From: an uncultured Alphaproteobacteria bacterium
GTDB lineage: Bacteria; Pseudomonadota; Alphaproteobacteria; CAAHEQ01; UBA3637
Assembly (NCBI GenBank): GCA_937888725.1
Contig: CALARE010000055.1
Location: 1-17,297, forward strand
Direction: 5' to 3'
Length of the DNA stretch: 17,297 nt
Made by a program: the position numbers and the translations under genes
In this document: piece by piece, positions 1 to 8,001 of the stretch
How positions within the stretch are numbered: the first letter of the stretch is position 1
Layout: every line of letters starts with the position of its first letter
The notes under the pieces: model-generated
What the model saw: the letters and a program-made list of their open reading frames with translations, nothing else
The model's database searches: none
Told to the model about the DNA's origin: nothing

Positions 1-1683
1 GTAACTCCCTAATTCAGGCGTTTTTAATCGTTGGCTATTATGCAAAATCCGATTTTCCGATTTGGGTAAATTGGGTGCTTTAATATAACAATATGCCTTG
101 TTCCCACAATAACAATATGCCTTATTCCCACAAAAGCTCTCTTTATCCGCTCTTTGAAGATGAGGCAAAACAACTTTTCTTAAATTTTTGTTGCGAGAAA
201 AACAATTTGCCCCCATATCTTCCAATTGAAGAAGACACAAACTTTCAAGCATATCATTACCATTAATACAGTAGCTACCCATTGATTTTAAACAAGGGAC
301 GACAATTTTTGTTAAATTAGCATTAGCTGCAATACTCTTTGAACCAATACGCTCTAATTTTGGCAACAAAAGTGTTGAACACGACGAAATACCAATAAAA
401 GTTTCATCTCCCGCTTCACGAAGTTCGGGCAATATAATCTTGCTTACAGGTGCAATACGGGCAAAACATTCATTCCCAATCTTTCTTAAATGGGGGAGAT
501 AGATTTTATCCATCCCCTCCATATACCGATATGAAAAACAACGATTTCCTGTTTCTTCCAATTTAGGCAAATCAAAAAAATTCACATCGCAAAGACAGTT
601 GGAACCTATTTTCCTTACCTCTGGTGCTCTCATAACAGACACATTTTCAAACAACTTACCACAAACATCTCCATCAGGCAGTTCTCTTGCTTTTGAAAGT
701 GTTATTTCATCAATATAATCAACACAATCAATATCGAAACAATCAATATCGGATTTTTTCTTTGTTTTAAAAAAGAGCTCACCATCTAAATACAAATGAA
801 TAGACCCATCAACAACCCTTTTTTGAATTTTTTTATCCGCCATCTCCTCATTCATAATTTGAACATAAGGATCATTTTCATATCCAAGACTCTTAACCGT
901 TTTTTCTTTTAAATCAAACAAATAGGAGCCAATCGGAAATTGGTAATCTTTATAAATTTTTGAAATATTCCCATCTTTAACATAAAAACCATCCCCAATA
1001 TAGACGTTATCCCTTTCATAATTATAACGATAAATACAACCCCTTTGATACGTATATCCACGAGGCGGCTGCACTTTAGGAGCCTGCAGTTGCACCTTAA
1101 AATGCTTTTCAAGTGAGGCAGAAAGCCCCTTAATAATATTATCTGGGTTTGAATCAAAAGTATTATCACAGTCTAGAACCTGACTATTATAACGGTTTTT
1201 AATCGATATAAACCCACCTGATGTTGCAATTTGAATACTAATCACTGAGGTGCCATATTCATCTTGGCGTTCTTCACGGTCTTTAAAATCACTTCGTTTA
1301 AGCTTATCAGCGCCCTCTTTAATACAGTGAATAATGTGATAATTTTTAAATCTCAATCCATCACGAAAAGTGCAAAGTGCCTCCGCTTCGTAAAAATAAT
1401 GCTTAATTGAATTTTGTTTTTCAAGTGTATCAACATAAAAAGCATCATAACCCGCTTGTTTTAAAAGCTCAAAGGGCGTTCCTTCAACTTCTAGATTGCT
1501 TAAATTTTCTATCGTGACTAACCCCCTTAAAAATGGGATTAAAGGCTCGGCATCACGCCCAGCATATTTAAGCATTTCTGGCAGATTCTCAAGTTTAAAA
1601 ATTCTGGAATCTGTATCCCTAATTGTCCTTGCAAACGTTTCCCCGTTTTGGCGTTTGATAATGTCATACATTGATTTTGCCAT
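1..1683 (-). CDS. BspA-like leucine-rich-repeat protein, 3' end outside window
   Basis: An open frame of 561 codons without a stop runs from ATG 1683 to the window edge, so the C-terminus is missing. The start has AAGGGG about 8 nt upstream and a consensus promoter further up. The N-terminal ~340 residues match no family I can name; they begin MAKSMYDIIKRQNGETFA and hold mixed alpha/beta sequence. From about residue 345 to 540 there are irregular repeats of ~23 residues of the type LPxLxxIGxxCFxxxxxLxxIxLP, typical of BspA-like (LRR_5) leucine-rich repeats, which usually bind proteins or surfaces. No signal peptide or membrane segment is visible, so a cytoplasmic or non-classically exported protein is likely. 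An 8-residue unit (GNKAYCYC/GNKAYCYI) is duplicated near residue 520. The frame is clearly coding; the role is unknown. Confidence 0.88.
   Translation of the reverse strand, partial: MAKSMYDIIKRQNGETFARTIRDTDSRIFKLENLPEMLKYAGRDAEPLIPFLRGLVTIENLSNLEVEGTPFELLKQAGYDAFYVDTLEKQNSIKHYFYEAEALCTFRDGLRFKNYHIIHCIKEGADKLKRSDFKDREERQDEYGTSVISIQIATSGGFISIKNRYNSQVLDCDNTFDSNPDNIIKGLSASLEKHFKVQLQAPKVQPPRGYTYQRGCIYRYNYERDNVYIGDGFYVKDGNISKIYKDYQFPIGSYLFDLKEKTVKSLGYENDPYVQIMNEEMADKKIQKRVVDGSIHLYLDGELFFKTKKKSDIDCFDIDCVDYIDEITLSKARELPDGDVCGKLFENVSVMRAPEVRKIGSNCLCDVNFFDLPKLEETGNRCFSYRYMEGMDKIYLPHLRKIGNECFARIAPVSKIILPELREAGDETFIGISSCSTLLLPKLERIGSKSIAANANLTKIVVPCLKSMGSYCINGNDMLESLCLLQLEDMGANCFSRNKNLRKVVLPHLQRADKESFCGNKAYCYCGNKAYCYIKAPNLPKSENRILHNSQRLKTPELGSY
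87..134. repeat. 24-bp in-frame tandem duplication in the LRR gene
   Basis: Two adjacent 24-bp units (87-110 and 111-134) differ at only two positions. On the minus strand they encode GNKAYCYC and GNKAYCYI, adding exactly eight residues to the repeat domain. It looks like a recent slippage duplication. Confidence 0.85.
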
Positions 1684-1766
1684 AATGAATACCCCTTAAA
1701 TTATTTTTGTAATATCAGACATAAATTTTAGCACACACAAATCGTCCCCAAAATTTATTAACCCCT

Positions 1767-1795
1767 ATTATACTATATTATTTTTTATTTGTCAA
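1767..1795 (-). promoter_or_regulatory. Consensus sigma70 promoter for the LRR gene
   Basis: On the minus strand TTGACA (1795-1790), a 17-nt spacer and TATAAT (1772-1767) form a perfect match to the housekeeping promoter consensus. Transcription would start near 1760, leaving a leader of about 75 nt before ATG 1683. I see no obvious structure in that leader. Confidence 0.85.
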
Positions 1796-2005
1796 GTATT
1801 TTTTAAATAAAACACTGTTCTAGAATGACAAGAATATTCTTTAACACGCTCATAACGCTGATATCCCCCCAGCCTCACAAAGGCGACTTTACCCCCCCAC
1901 CACCAGAAAAAAAAGAAACTTTGATATGATGAATGGGTTAAAAATGAAACCTCGATGGTCATTTCCGTGTTAAGAGCCAGCTCTTAACTTACTATCGGTC
2001 GGGCC
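1796..2005. other. Noncoding stretch with palindrome and homopolymer runs
   Basis: No coding frame with a ribosome-binding site is visible. On the plus strand the stretch holds C-runs of six and seven (about 1866-1898), a purine run (about 1905-1917), and a perfect inverted repeat GTTAAGAG/CTCTTAAC with a 4-nt loop at 1969-1988. It could be a decayed mobile or repetitive element, or the right edge of the repeat array that follows; the sequence does not decide. Confidence 0.4.
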
Positions 2006-2340
2006 CTAAAAAACGGTTTAAAGGGAAAGACGAACTCCCAATCGCACCAACAAAACGAGTCAAAAACCACTAAATGCTTTTTTAACCTCTTGCCTGTTGG
2101 ATGGGGTAAAAAAGGTTTAAAGGGAAAGACGAACTCCCAATCGCACCAACAAAACGAGTCAAAAACCACTAAATGCTTTTTTAACCTCTTGCCTGTTGGA
2201 TGGGGTAAAAAAGGTTTAAAGGGAAAGATAGCCCCCAATCGCACCAACAAAACGAGTCAAAAACCACTAAATGCTTTTTTAACCTCTGGCCTGTTGGATG
2301 GGGTAAAAAAGGTTTAAAGGGAAAGACTAGCCCCCAATCG
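2006..2340. repeat. Tandem array of ~99-bp units next to proS
   Basis: Units begin with GGTTTAAAGGGAAAGA at 2015, 2114, 2213 and 2311, giving periods of 99, 99 and 98 bp. The first two units are almost identical; the last is cut short and continues into the long hairpin beside proS. The core of each full unit carries CCCAATCGCACCAAC, a stretch with AAATGCTTTTTTAACC, and GTTGGATGGGGTAAAAAA. Both strands stay open only because the period is near a multiple of three, and there is no ribosome-binding site, so I do not read it as coding. Confidence 0.85.
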
Positions 2341-2412
2341 CAATGCGTAGTGTACAAAAAAGCGTACATGAGCATTGCGATTGGGAGCTAGAATGTTCCT
2401 TTAAACCTTTTT
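2305..2412 (-). terminator. Long hairpin after proS, probable terminator
   Basis: Arms 2305-2346 and 2371-2412 are inverted copies, matching at about 37 of 42 positions, with an inner TGTAC/GTACA stem in the loop. Read in the proS direction, a stem closing with GGTTTAAAGG/CCTTTAAACC is followed by TTTTTT, as in an intrinsic terminator. It abuts the proS stop codon. The stem is far longer than an ordinary terminator, so it may instead be a repetitive palindromic element that also ends transcription. Confidence 0.65.
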
Positions 2413-3926
2413 TAATAAGATCTTGCGTAAATCACATCCACAGTCGCTGGCTTACCTGTGATAAGACAAGTACCTTGTGTACCTGATTGATCAAAGGGGA
2501 TACAACGGATGTTGATTTTCATGGATTTGAGTTTTTCTGCGATGTCATTATCACCCGACCACTTACCACGAACAAAGGCGACAGAGGGTTTATCCCCTTC
2601 AATAAAGACATTGGAGTTTGAAAAATATTTTTCAAATTCCCCAGGTGTTTTGATGTCATTTCTAATGTTTTTGTTTAAGCGGTCTTCAGCTTGTTTTAAA
2701 AGGGTATTTTGAATGGTTGCAAGTCGTTCAGTCACAGAAGAAACAAAGTCATCAAATGGGACAATCTCTTTCCACTCTTTGAGGTTAATCTTTGTTCTAT
2801 CACGCACCATTAAGGCATTATTTTCAATATCACGAGGGCCGACCTCAATAACCAACGGAGCCCCTTTTCTCGTCCACTCCCACATTTTATCGACAGATTC
2901 TTTTTGTCTATCATCCAATTTCACACGCACCCGTTCCCCTTTAAAACTGGCAGATGAAAGGGCTGATTTTAACTTTTGTGCATAACTCATCACAGCGTCA
3001 ATTTTTGATTTATCCTTTAAAAGGGGAACAATCACAATTTGATGTGGTGCAACAACGGGCGGAACAACCATCCCCTCATCATCCCCGTGCGTCATAATAA
3101 GGGCACCAATCAACCTTGTTGTAACACCCCAAGAGGTGGTATAAGCATATTCCTGTGTTCCTTGTGATGATTGGAATTTAATATTGGCAGATTTAGCAAA
3201 ATTTTGCCCTAAGAAGTGGCTTGTCCCTGCTTGAAGGGATTTACCATCTTGCATCATCGCTTCAATACAATAGGTATCAACCGCCCCAGGGAATTTATCA
3301 AATTCTGGTTTTTTACCTGTTAAGACGGGGACAGCTAAAGCCTCTCGTGCAAAAGTGGCATAAACTTGCAACATGGTTTGAGCCTCTTTTTCCGCCTCAT
3401 CATATGTTGCGTGAGCGGTATGCCCTTCTTGCCACAAAAATTCTCGTGTTCTTAAAAAAAGACGGGGACGCATTTCCCATCTGACCACATTTGCCCATTG
3501 GTTCATCATGACGGGCAAATCACGATAAGATTTCACCCATTTGGAAAAAGAATCTGCAATAATTGTTTCACTCGTCGGGCGGATAATAAGCGGTTCTTCA
3601 AGCTGACCATCTGGGGTGAGTTTTCCATCCACAGATTTGAGACGAGAATGTGTCACAATAGCCATTTCTTTTGCAAAACCTTCAACATGGTCCGCCTCTT
3701 TTTGAAAGAATGAAAGGGGAATAAATAAAGGGAAATAGCAATTATCATGTCCCGTTTCTTTAATCATATCATCAAGAACGCGTTGCATCCGCTCCCAAAT
3801 ACCATAGCCCCACGGTTTAATGACCATACACCCTGGAGAAGATGAATTTTCAGCCATATCGGCTACTGTAATTACATTTTGATACCACTCTGGATAATTT
3901 TGTTCTCTGGTTTTTTGTAAAGTCAT
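2412..3926 (-). CDS. proS: Prolyl-tRNA synthetase, archaeal/eukaryotic-like (type 3)
   Basis: Charges tRNA-Pro with proline in the cytoplasm. The 504-residue class II synthetase shows motif 2 (about residues 149-173, RWEMRPRLFLRTREFLWQEG), the TSHFLGQNFAK loop, motif 3 ending in GDDEGMVVPPVVAPHQ, an anticodon-binding domain, and a C-terminal extension ending in Tyr (VIYARSY). The lack of an editing insertion and the Tyr-ended tail mark the archaeal/eukaryotic-like form. In the tail, the position where many relatives have a WCG motif reads WSG, so zinc binding may be lost. I chose ATG 3926 because GAAAGGTGA lies about 8 nt upstream; a GTG at 3935 lies inside that ribosome-binding site. It has its own promoter, diverging from the acetyltransferase. 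Confidence 0.95.
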   Translation of the reverse strand: MTLQKTREQNYPEWYQNVITVADMAENSSSPGCMVIKPWGYGIWERMQRVLDDMIKETGHDNCYFPLFIPLSFFQKEADHVEGFAKEMAIVTHSRLKSVDGKLTPDGQLEEPLIIRPTSETIIADSFSKWVKSYRDLPVMMNQWANVVRWEMRPRLFLRTREFLWQEGHTAHATYDEAEKEAQTMLQVYATFAREALAVPVLTGKKPEFDKFPGAVDTYCIEAMMQDGKSLQAGTSHFLGQNFAKSANIKFQSSQGTQEYAYTTSWGVTTRLIGALIMTHGDDEGMVVPPVVAPHQIVIVPLLKDKSKIDAVMSYAQKLKSALSSASFKGERVRVKLDDRQKESVDKMWEWTRKGAPLVIEVGPRDIENNALMVRDRTKINLKEWKEIVPFDDFVSSVTERLATIQNTLLKQAEDRLNKNIRNDIKTPGEFEKYFSNSNVFIEGDKPSVAFVRGKWSGDNDIAEKLKSMKINIRCIPFDQSGTQGTCLITGKPATVDVIYARSY

Positions 3927-3957
3927 TTGTTTCACCTTTCATAAAAATAACCTTGTG

Positions 3958-3986
3958 CTTTTATCACAATTTATTAATTTTGTCAA
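3958..3986 (-). promoter_or_regulatory. Promoter for proS
   Basis: TTGACA (3986-3981) and TAAAAG (3963-3958) on the minus strand are spaced by 17 nt. The -35 is perfect and the -10 is weak. The start site would lie near 3951, about 25 nt before the ATG. Confidence 0.6.
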
Positions 3987-4006
3987 CAAACAAGGGCATA
4001 TTTTTA

Positions 4007-4035
4007 TTGATACCCTCTCTTTTTTTTGATATATT
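4007..4035 (+). promoter_or_regulatory. Promoter for the GNAT gene
   Basis: TTGATA (4007-4012), a 17-nt spacer and TATATT (4030-4035) precede the acetyltransferase. Transcription would begin near 4042, giving a leader of about 22 nt that holds AAAGGAG. Confidence 0.65.
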
Positions 4036-4063
4036 TTCAGTTGGAGAAAAAAAGGAGAAACAA

Positions 4064-4624
4064 ATGACAAATTTAAAAATTGTTTTACCAAGCACAACAT
4101 ACGAAAAAGAACTTTCTAAAATTGCAGTAGAATTTATAAATACCCCCTCACCCTTTGATATTATGCATAGAAACAACATTGTAACAGCATATGAAACGAA
4201 TAATTTTGAATCTTATTTTACAAAAGTTGAAAACAACAGAAACGGCATAACAAATGAAGGGCGTGTTCCAAGTTCACTTCTTTGGATTATGGATGAAGAA
4301 AAAATTGTTGCTATTGCTGATATTAGGCACTTCTTAAACGATTATTTAAGAAACGTTCAAGGTGGGCATATTGCTTATGAAATTGTCCCTTCATTTCGAG
4401 GGAAAGGGTTGATGAACAAAATTGGTAAAATGCTCCTTTCTTATGCCAAAGAAAACTTTGGTATTCAAGAAGCTCTGATCACCTGCCGAGAAAAGAACAT
4501 CCCCTCTCACAAAGTGATTGTCAGGTTGATGAATGAAATGGGTGGCCATCCAGATACGGATACTCTTATTGATGAAGAAGTTGAAAAAAGATATTGGGTA
4601 AAGACCACCCCGCCTCAAGAATAA
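4064..4624 (+). CDS. GNAT-family N-acetyltransferase (COG3981-like)
   Basis: Probably moves an acetyl group from acetyl-CoA to an amine; the substrate is unknown. The 186-residue protein has the GNAT core: strand-rich SLLWIMDEEKIVAIADIRH (about 71-89), then GHIAYEIVPSFRGKGLMNKIG (about 101-121), whose R112-G-K-G is the acetyl-CoA pyrophosphate loop, then ALITCREKNIPSHKVI (about 137-152). The ending VEKRYWVK and this order of blocks resemble the predicted acetyltransferases of COG3981. ATG 4064 is preferred over upstream in-frame starts because AAAGGAG sits just before it and after a good promoter. No signal peptide. It is followed at once by a terminator-like hairpin. Confidence 0.88.
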   Translation: MTNLKIVLPSTTYEKELSKIAVEFINTPSPFDIMHRNNIVTAYETNNFESYFTKVENNRNGITNEGRVPSSLLWIMDEEKIVAIADIRHFLNDYLRNVQGGHIAYEIVPSFRGKGLMNKIGKMLLSYAKENFGIQEALITCREKNIPSHKVIVRLMNEMGGHPDTDTLIDEEVEKRYWVKTTPPQE

Positions 4625-4641
4625 AATTTCACACCTTGACC

Positions 4642-4686
4642 AAAGCCTCCCCTAACCCCATATATAAATCAGGTGGAGGCTTTTTT
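4642..4686 (+). terminator. Terminator-like hairpin overlapping the next gene's RBS
   Basis: AAAGCCTCC (4642-4650) pairs with GGAGGCTTT (4675-4683), within a run of six T (4681-4686). The right arm contains GGTGGAGG, the only ribosome-binding site for the ATG at 4687. The hairpin can therefore end the acetyltransferase transcript and, in any read-through RNA, hide the rhodanese start. Confidence 0.75.
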
Positions 4687-5196
4687 ATGCAACAAGAGAT
4701 TAAGGAAACAGCACTCAAAGATATTGAGGGGACACCTCTTATTTTAGATATCAGAAGCAATCAAGATTATCAAAACCTACACCTCAAACAACCCCACATA
4801 CATATCCCTGCTGCCAATTTGGATATCCCCTCTTTTTTAAAAACCACCCCCATTAAAGAGCATCAACATCTTTATTTGCTCAGCCAAACAGGTGCTTCTT
4901 CTCACATTGTGGCAAAGCGTTTTTTAAAAGCTGGGTTTCAAAATATTGTGAACATTCAAGGGGGTATTTTAAAATCAAAAACAGATGGCATTGCCACGCA
5001 AATGCATGAAGGTTGGCACTTCAAGCGTGTTTGTTATTTTTCAGCAGGTGTTCTGATTTTTGTTGGCGTTTTATTAGCCCTTTTTGTCCATCAAAACTTC
5101 TATCTCATTCCTTTAGGGGTTGGGTTTTTCCTTATTTTACAAAGCATTATTGGAAAAACCCTTTTCTCCCCCTTTTTTAAAAGAAAAGAACATTAA
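4687..5196 (+). CDS. YgaP-like membrane rhodanese lacking the catalytic Cys
   Basis: A 169-residue protein made of one rhodanese-like domain (about residues 5-108) and two C-terminal membrane segments (about 115-134 and 138-156), the layout and length of E. coli YgaP (rhodanese plus DUF2892 hairpin). LILDIRSNQDY is the usual rhodanese entry motif. The active loop reads LLSQTGASS where YgaP and other rhodaneses have a Cys (HCQAGKRT), so Ser66 replaces the sulfur-carrying residue. Thiosulfate sulfurtransferase activity is therefore unlikely; a binding or regulatory role at the inner membrane is possible. GGTGGAGG before ATG 4687 fixes the start. It ends 4 nt into the convergent hydrolase gene. 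Confidence 0.85.
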   Translation: MQQEIKETALKDIEGTPLILDIRSNQDYQNLHLKQPHIHIPAANLDIPSFLKTTPIKEHQHLYLLSQTGASSHIVAKRFLKAGFQNIVNIQGGILKSKTDGIATQMHEGWHFKRVCYFSAGVLIFVGVLLALFVHQNFYLIPLGVGFFLILQSIIGKTLFSPFFKRKEH

Positions 5197-6128
5197 AGGT
5201 ATTTATCAAAAAACTTCTTACATTCTTTTTTAATACGAGCTTTGAGCTTCTCACTGCTATGATTGTAATCTTCATTAATCACAAGTGTGGAACGGCGCAT
5301 TTTTTTATGAAGTGCCCAAGCATTCTCAAGAGGGCAACAAAAATCAAACCGATTATGCACAATCAAACAGGGAATGTCTTTAATCTTTTCAATGTTCTTC
5401 AAAATATAATTTTCTTTTAAAAACATATTGTTATTCATATATGTTAAAAAGATTTTAAGATTATTAATCTTGCTATCTGTTATGGCAGGTGCTGTAAATT
5501 TGGGCATCATGTCCCCTAACTGATGTTCATAGGCTCCATAATATTGAAGTGCCATTTGAATATCTTTATATTTATCTGAAAAAATCTTTTCAGTGAAAAA
5601 AGATTGAATGTTGCGTGTACCTGCCAATTTTTGAAATTCAGCCTTCACATCAGGGTAAAATTTGAACATCTCGTCATAAGGGAAATCAATATCAGCTTGT
5701 CTTGCTAAGAAAATAGAATTCAAAACCATCGCTCTTACTTTTTGAGGATATTCAAGTGCAAACAATAAGGCAAGGGTTGAGCCATACGAGCCTCCTGCCA
5801 AAACAACTCTTGAATTGATTTTTAAGTGGCGTAACAAAACGTAAGCGTCTTTAACAGAGTTCAGCGTGGTATTTTCTTCCAACAAATTTTTAAATTTTGA
5901 CTTGCCACAGCCCCGTTGTGAAAAAAGAACAACACGAAATTTTTTCAAATCATATCTGCCAGCCGTTCTATTACGAATACCACCCCCAGGGCCACCGTGA
6001 AAACACAAAACAGGAATTCCCTTTTTATTCCCAAACTGCATATAATGAATGCAATGCCCATCACCAACGTCACAAAATCCTTCATCAAAAGGGATTGGGT
6101 CTTTTTTAAACCATTTGAACAAACACAT
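5193..6128 (-). CDS. Proline iminopeptidase-like alpha/beta hydrolase (S33)
   Basis: Likely removes N-terminal proline or similar residues from peptides in the cytoplasm. The 311-residue protein shows the family signature HGGPGGG (residues 44-50, oxyanion region), the nucleophile elbow GGSYGS with Ser114, the RFDFCCPLENAW block with Asp262, and His290 in NHSSEK, completing the triad. This matches peptidase family S33, although the sequence is divergent and substrate choice is uncertain. No signal peptide is seen. It follows the ABC-F gene by 18 nt on the same strand, with an AGGGGG ribosome-binding site in that gap, so the two are probably co-transcribed. Its stop codon overlaps the convergent rhodanese gene. 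Confidence 0.87.
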   Translation of the reverse strand: MCLFKWFKKDPIPFDEGFCDVGDGHCIHYMQFGNKKGIPVLCFHGGPGGGIRNRTAGRYDLKKFRVVLFSQRGCGKSKFKNLLEENTTLNSVKDAYVLLRHLKINSRVVLAGGSYGSTLALLFALEYPQKVRAMVLNSIFLARQADIDFPYDEMFKFYPDVKAEFQKLAGTRNIQSFFTEKIFSDKYKDIQMALQYYGAYEHQLGDMMPKFTAPAITDSKINNLKIFLTYMNNNMFLKENYILKNIEKIKDIPCLIVHNRFDFCCPLENAWALHKKMRRSTLVINEDYNHSSEKLKARIKKECKKFFDKYL

Positions 6129-6146
6129 ATGAGCCCCCTATTTTTT

Positions 6147-7994
6147 TTATTCTTCTAACATCTCACTAAGAGAAAACCATTTTTCTTCCAAAACGTCAAT
6201 CTCTTTTTGAAGGGATGTTATTTTTTTTGTCACCTCTAAAATTTCAGCTGACGTTAAAGGTGATTCAAAAAGCTTTTCAAGCCCTGCCTTATCTTGATTT
6301 AAGGTGTTCATTTTTCTTTCAAGAGCCAAAATATCCGCCTTTAACTTCCTCTTTTCAGCTTGATTTTGTTTTTTTTCCTCTTTTTGACGGGCCTTTTCTT
6401 CCCGCTCCTTTAAAAGAGCTTTTGCCTTATTCTTGTCCACGTCAACCGTTAATAAATAAGCTTTATAATCTTCTAAATCCCCCACAAATGGTGCTACTCT
6501 TTTTTTATCCACCAACCAAAGGGTATCTGCCACTTCTTGAATCAAATCAAAATCATGCGTGATTAAAATAATCGCCCCTTCATAGGCATTTAATGCCCCT
6601 GCTAACGCCTTACGCCCTTTCATATCCAAATGATTGGTCGGTTCGTCTAAAATCAACAAATTTGGTTTTGACAAAGCAATTTTTGCCAACAAAAGACGGC
6701 TCTTTTCCCCTCCCGATAGCTTTTTAATTTCAGTCAACGCCTTATCCCCTGTCAATAAAAAGCGGGCTAAATGCGAACGGACAACGGTTTGCGTAGCCCC
6801 TTTCATCAGCGTTTCAAAATAGCTCACAGGCGTTTCATTTAGAGGCAGTTCCTCCTCCTGATGTTGTGAAAAATAACCGACCTCTAATTTAGGTGATAAA
6901 TGGACACTTCCCTTTTGAGGCGTTAGCTTTCCCGCCATAAATTTGGCAAGGGTTGACTTACCATTCCCGTTTCGTCCTAATAAGGCAATGCGTTCATTTT
7001 CCCCAATTGAAAAAGAAACGCTTTCCAACACCACATGCGTGTCATACCCTAATTGCAAAAGTTCACACAAAATCAACGGGGGCAAGGCCTGAGCTGGCTC
7101 TAAAAATGAAAAATGCTCCTCTTTTTCCAAACAAAGGGCTGGGGTAAGGCTCATCTTTTCAAGCATCTTTATTCTGCTTTGTGCTTGTTTTGCCTTGCTT
7201 GCTTTATAACGGAAACGATTGATAAATGCCTCTAAATGTGCTCGTTTTTCTTTATCCTTTTGTATTTGCCGTGCTTGCACCTTTTCCTCTAGTGCTTTTA
7301 TTTTTAAATAACCATCATAATTACCTTGATATGCAAAGAGCTTTTTATCATTAAACACCACAATTTTATCACAAATTTCATTCAAAATATGCCTATCATG
7401 ACTGATGAGTAATAAGGTACCTGTATATTTTTTAAGATACGCCCCCAACCACAATACACTTTCTAAATCCAAATGATTGGTCGGTTCATCAAGAAGCAAA
7501 ATATCTGCAGGTTGCACCAACGCCCCTGCCAAATTCAAACGCATTTGCCAACCACCTGAAAAGTCACTCACGGGACGTGAAAAATCCGCTGCTTTAAACC
7601 CAAGACCTTTAAGCACACTTTCAACACGGGCATTTTGTGTTTCATACCCAAGACGTTTGAGCTCTTCATACGCCTCAGCTTTGTCAATAAAAGGAGCCAT
7701 TTCATAGGCTTTTTTTGCCTGATTTAAATATTTATCCTTTTGAACCACATAGTCAAATATACTTAAATCATCATTTTCAATTGTTTGTTCCACAAAAGCA
7801 AGGCGATTTTCCTGTGGGATTTGAATTTCCCCTAAAATATCAACTTGTCCTGTTATTGCCTTAAAAAGGGTGGACTTGCCCGCTCCGTTTGCACCGACAA
7901 TTCCCACCTTTTGCCCCGCTAAAATCGCAAGCGACGCATCACGCAATAATTCTTTTCCCCCAATTTGAAGGGTGATGTTTTTTATATCAATCAT
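6147..7994 (-). CDS. ABC-F family ATPase, YheS/Uup-like
   Basis: A soluble twin-ATPase of the ABC-F group, whose members bind the ribosome E site and rescue or tune translation; it has no membrane domain. In 615 residues: Walker A GANGAGKS (34-41), signature DFSGGW, DEPTNHLD (169-176), a Lys/Arg-rich helical linker (about 231-280, the tRNA-interaction region), second Walker A GRNGNGKST (340-348), LSGGE (426-430), DEPTNHLD (450-457), and a charged coiled-coil tail from about 520. This order fits YheS/Uup. ATG 7994 matches the family's usual N-terminus; a TTG 36 nt upstream would lie in the promoter. There is no ribosome-binding site before ATG 7994, which agrees with a leaderless mRNA. Confidence 0.93.
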   Translation of the reverse strand: MIDIKNITLQIGGKELLRDASLAILAGQKVGIVGANGAGKSTLFKAITGQVDILGEIQIPQENRLAFVEQTIENDDLSIFDYVVQKDKYLNQAKKAYEMAPFIDKAEAYEELKRLGYETQNARVESVLKGLGFKAADFSRPVSDFSGGWQMRLNLAGALVQPADILLLDEPTNHLDLESVLWLGAYLKKYTGTLLLISHDRHILNEICDKIVVFNDKKLFAYQGNYDGYLKIKALEEKVQARQIQKDKEKRAHLEAFINRFRYKASKAKQAQSRIKMLEKMSLTPALCLEKEEHFSFLEPAQALPPLILCELLQLGYDTHVVLESVSFSIGENERIALLGRNGNGKSTLAKFMAGKLTPQKGSVHLSPKLEVGYFSQHQEEELPLNETPVSYFETLMKGATQTVVRSHLARFLLTGDKALTEIKKLSGGEKSRLLLAKIALSKPNLLILDEPTNHLDMKGRKALAGALNAYEGAIILITHDFDLIQEVADTLWLVDKKRVAPFVGDLEDYKAYLLTVDVDKNKAKALLKEREEKARQKEEKKQNQAEKRKLKADILALERKMNTLNQDKAGLEKLFESPLTSAEILEVTKKITSLQKEIDVLEEKWFSLSEMLEE

Positions 7995-8001
7995 AAGGGG
8001 G

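Noticed and set aside
909..1169. Separate small minus-strand frame inside the LRR region
   Set aside because: It lies in another reading frame of the same strand as the long uninterrupted 561-codon frame, which has the start signals and LRR repeats.
1984..2375. Overlapping open frames on both strands across the repeat array, with 33-residue repeats
   Set aside because: They result from the 99-bp period being a multiple of three; the last period (98) breaks the frame, there is no ribosome-binding site, and both strands are open equally.
3927..3935. GTG start for proS at 3935
   Set aside because: The GTG is part of the ribosome-binding site GAAAGGTGA that serves ATG 3926.
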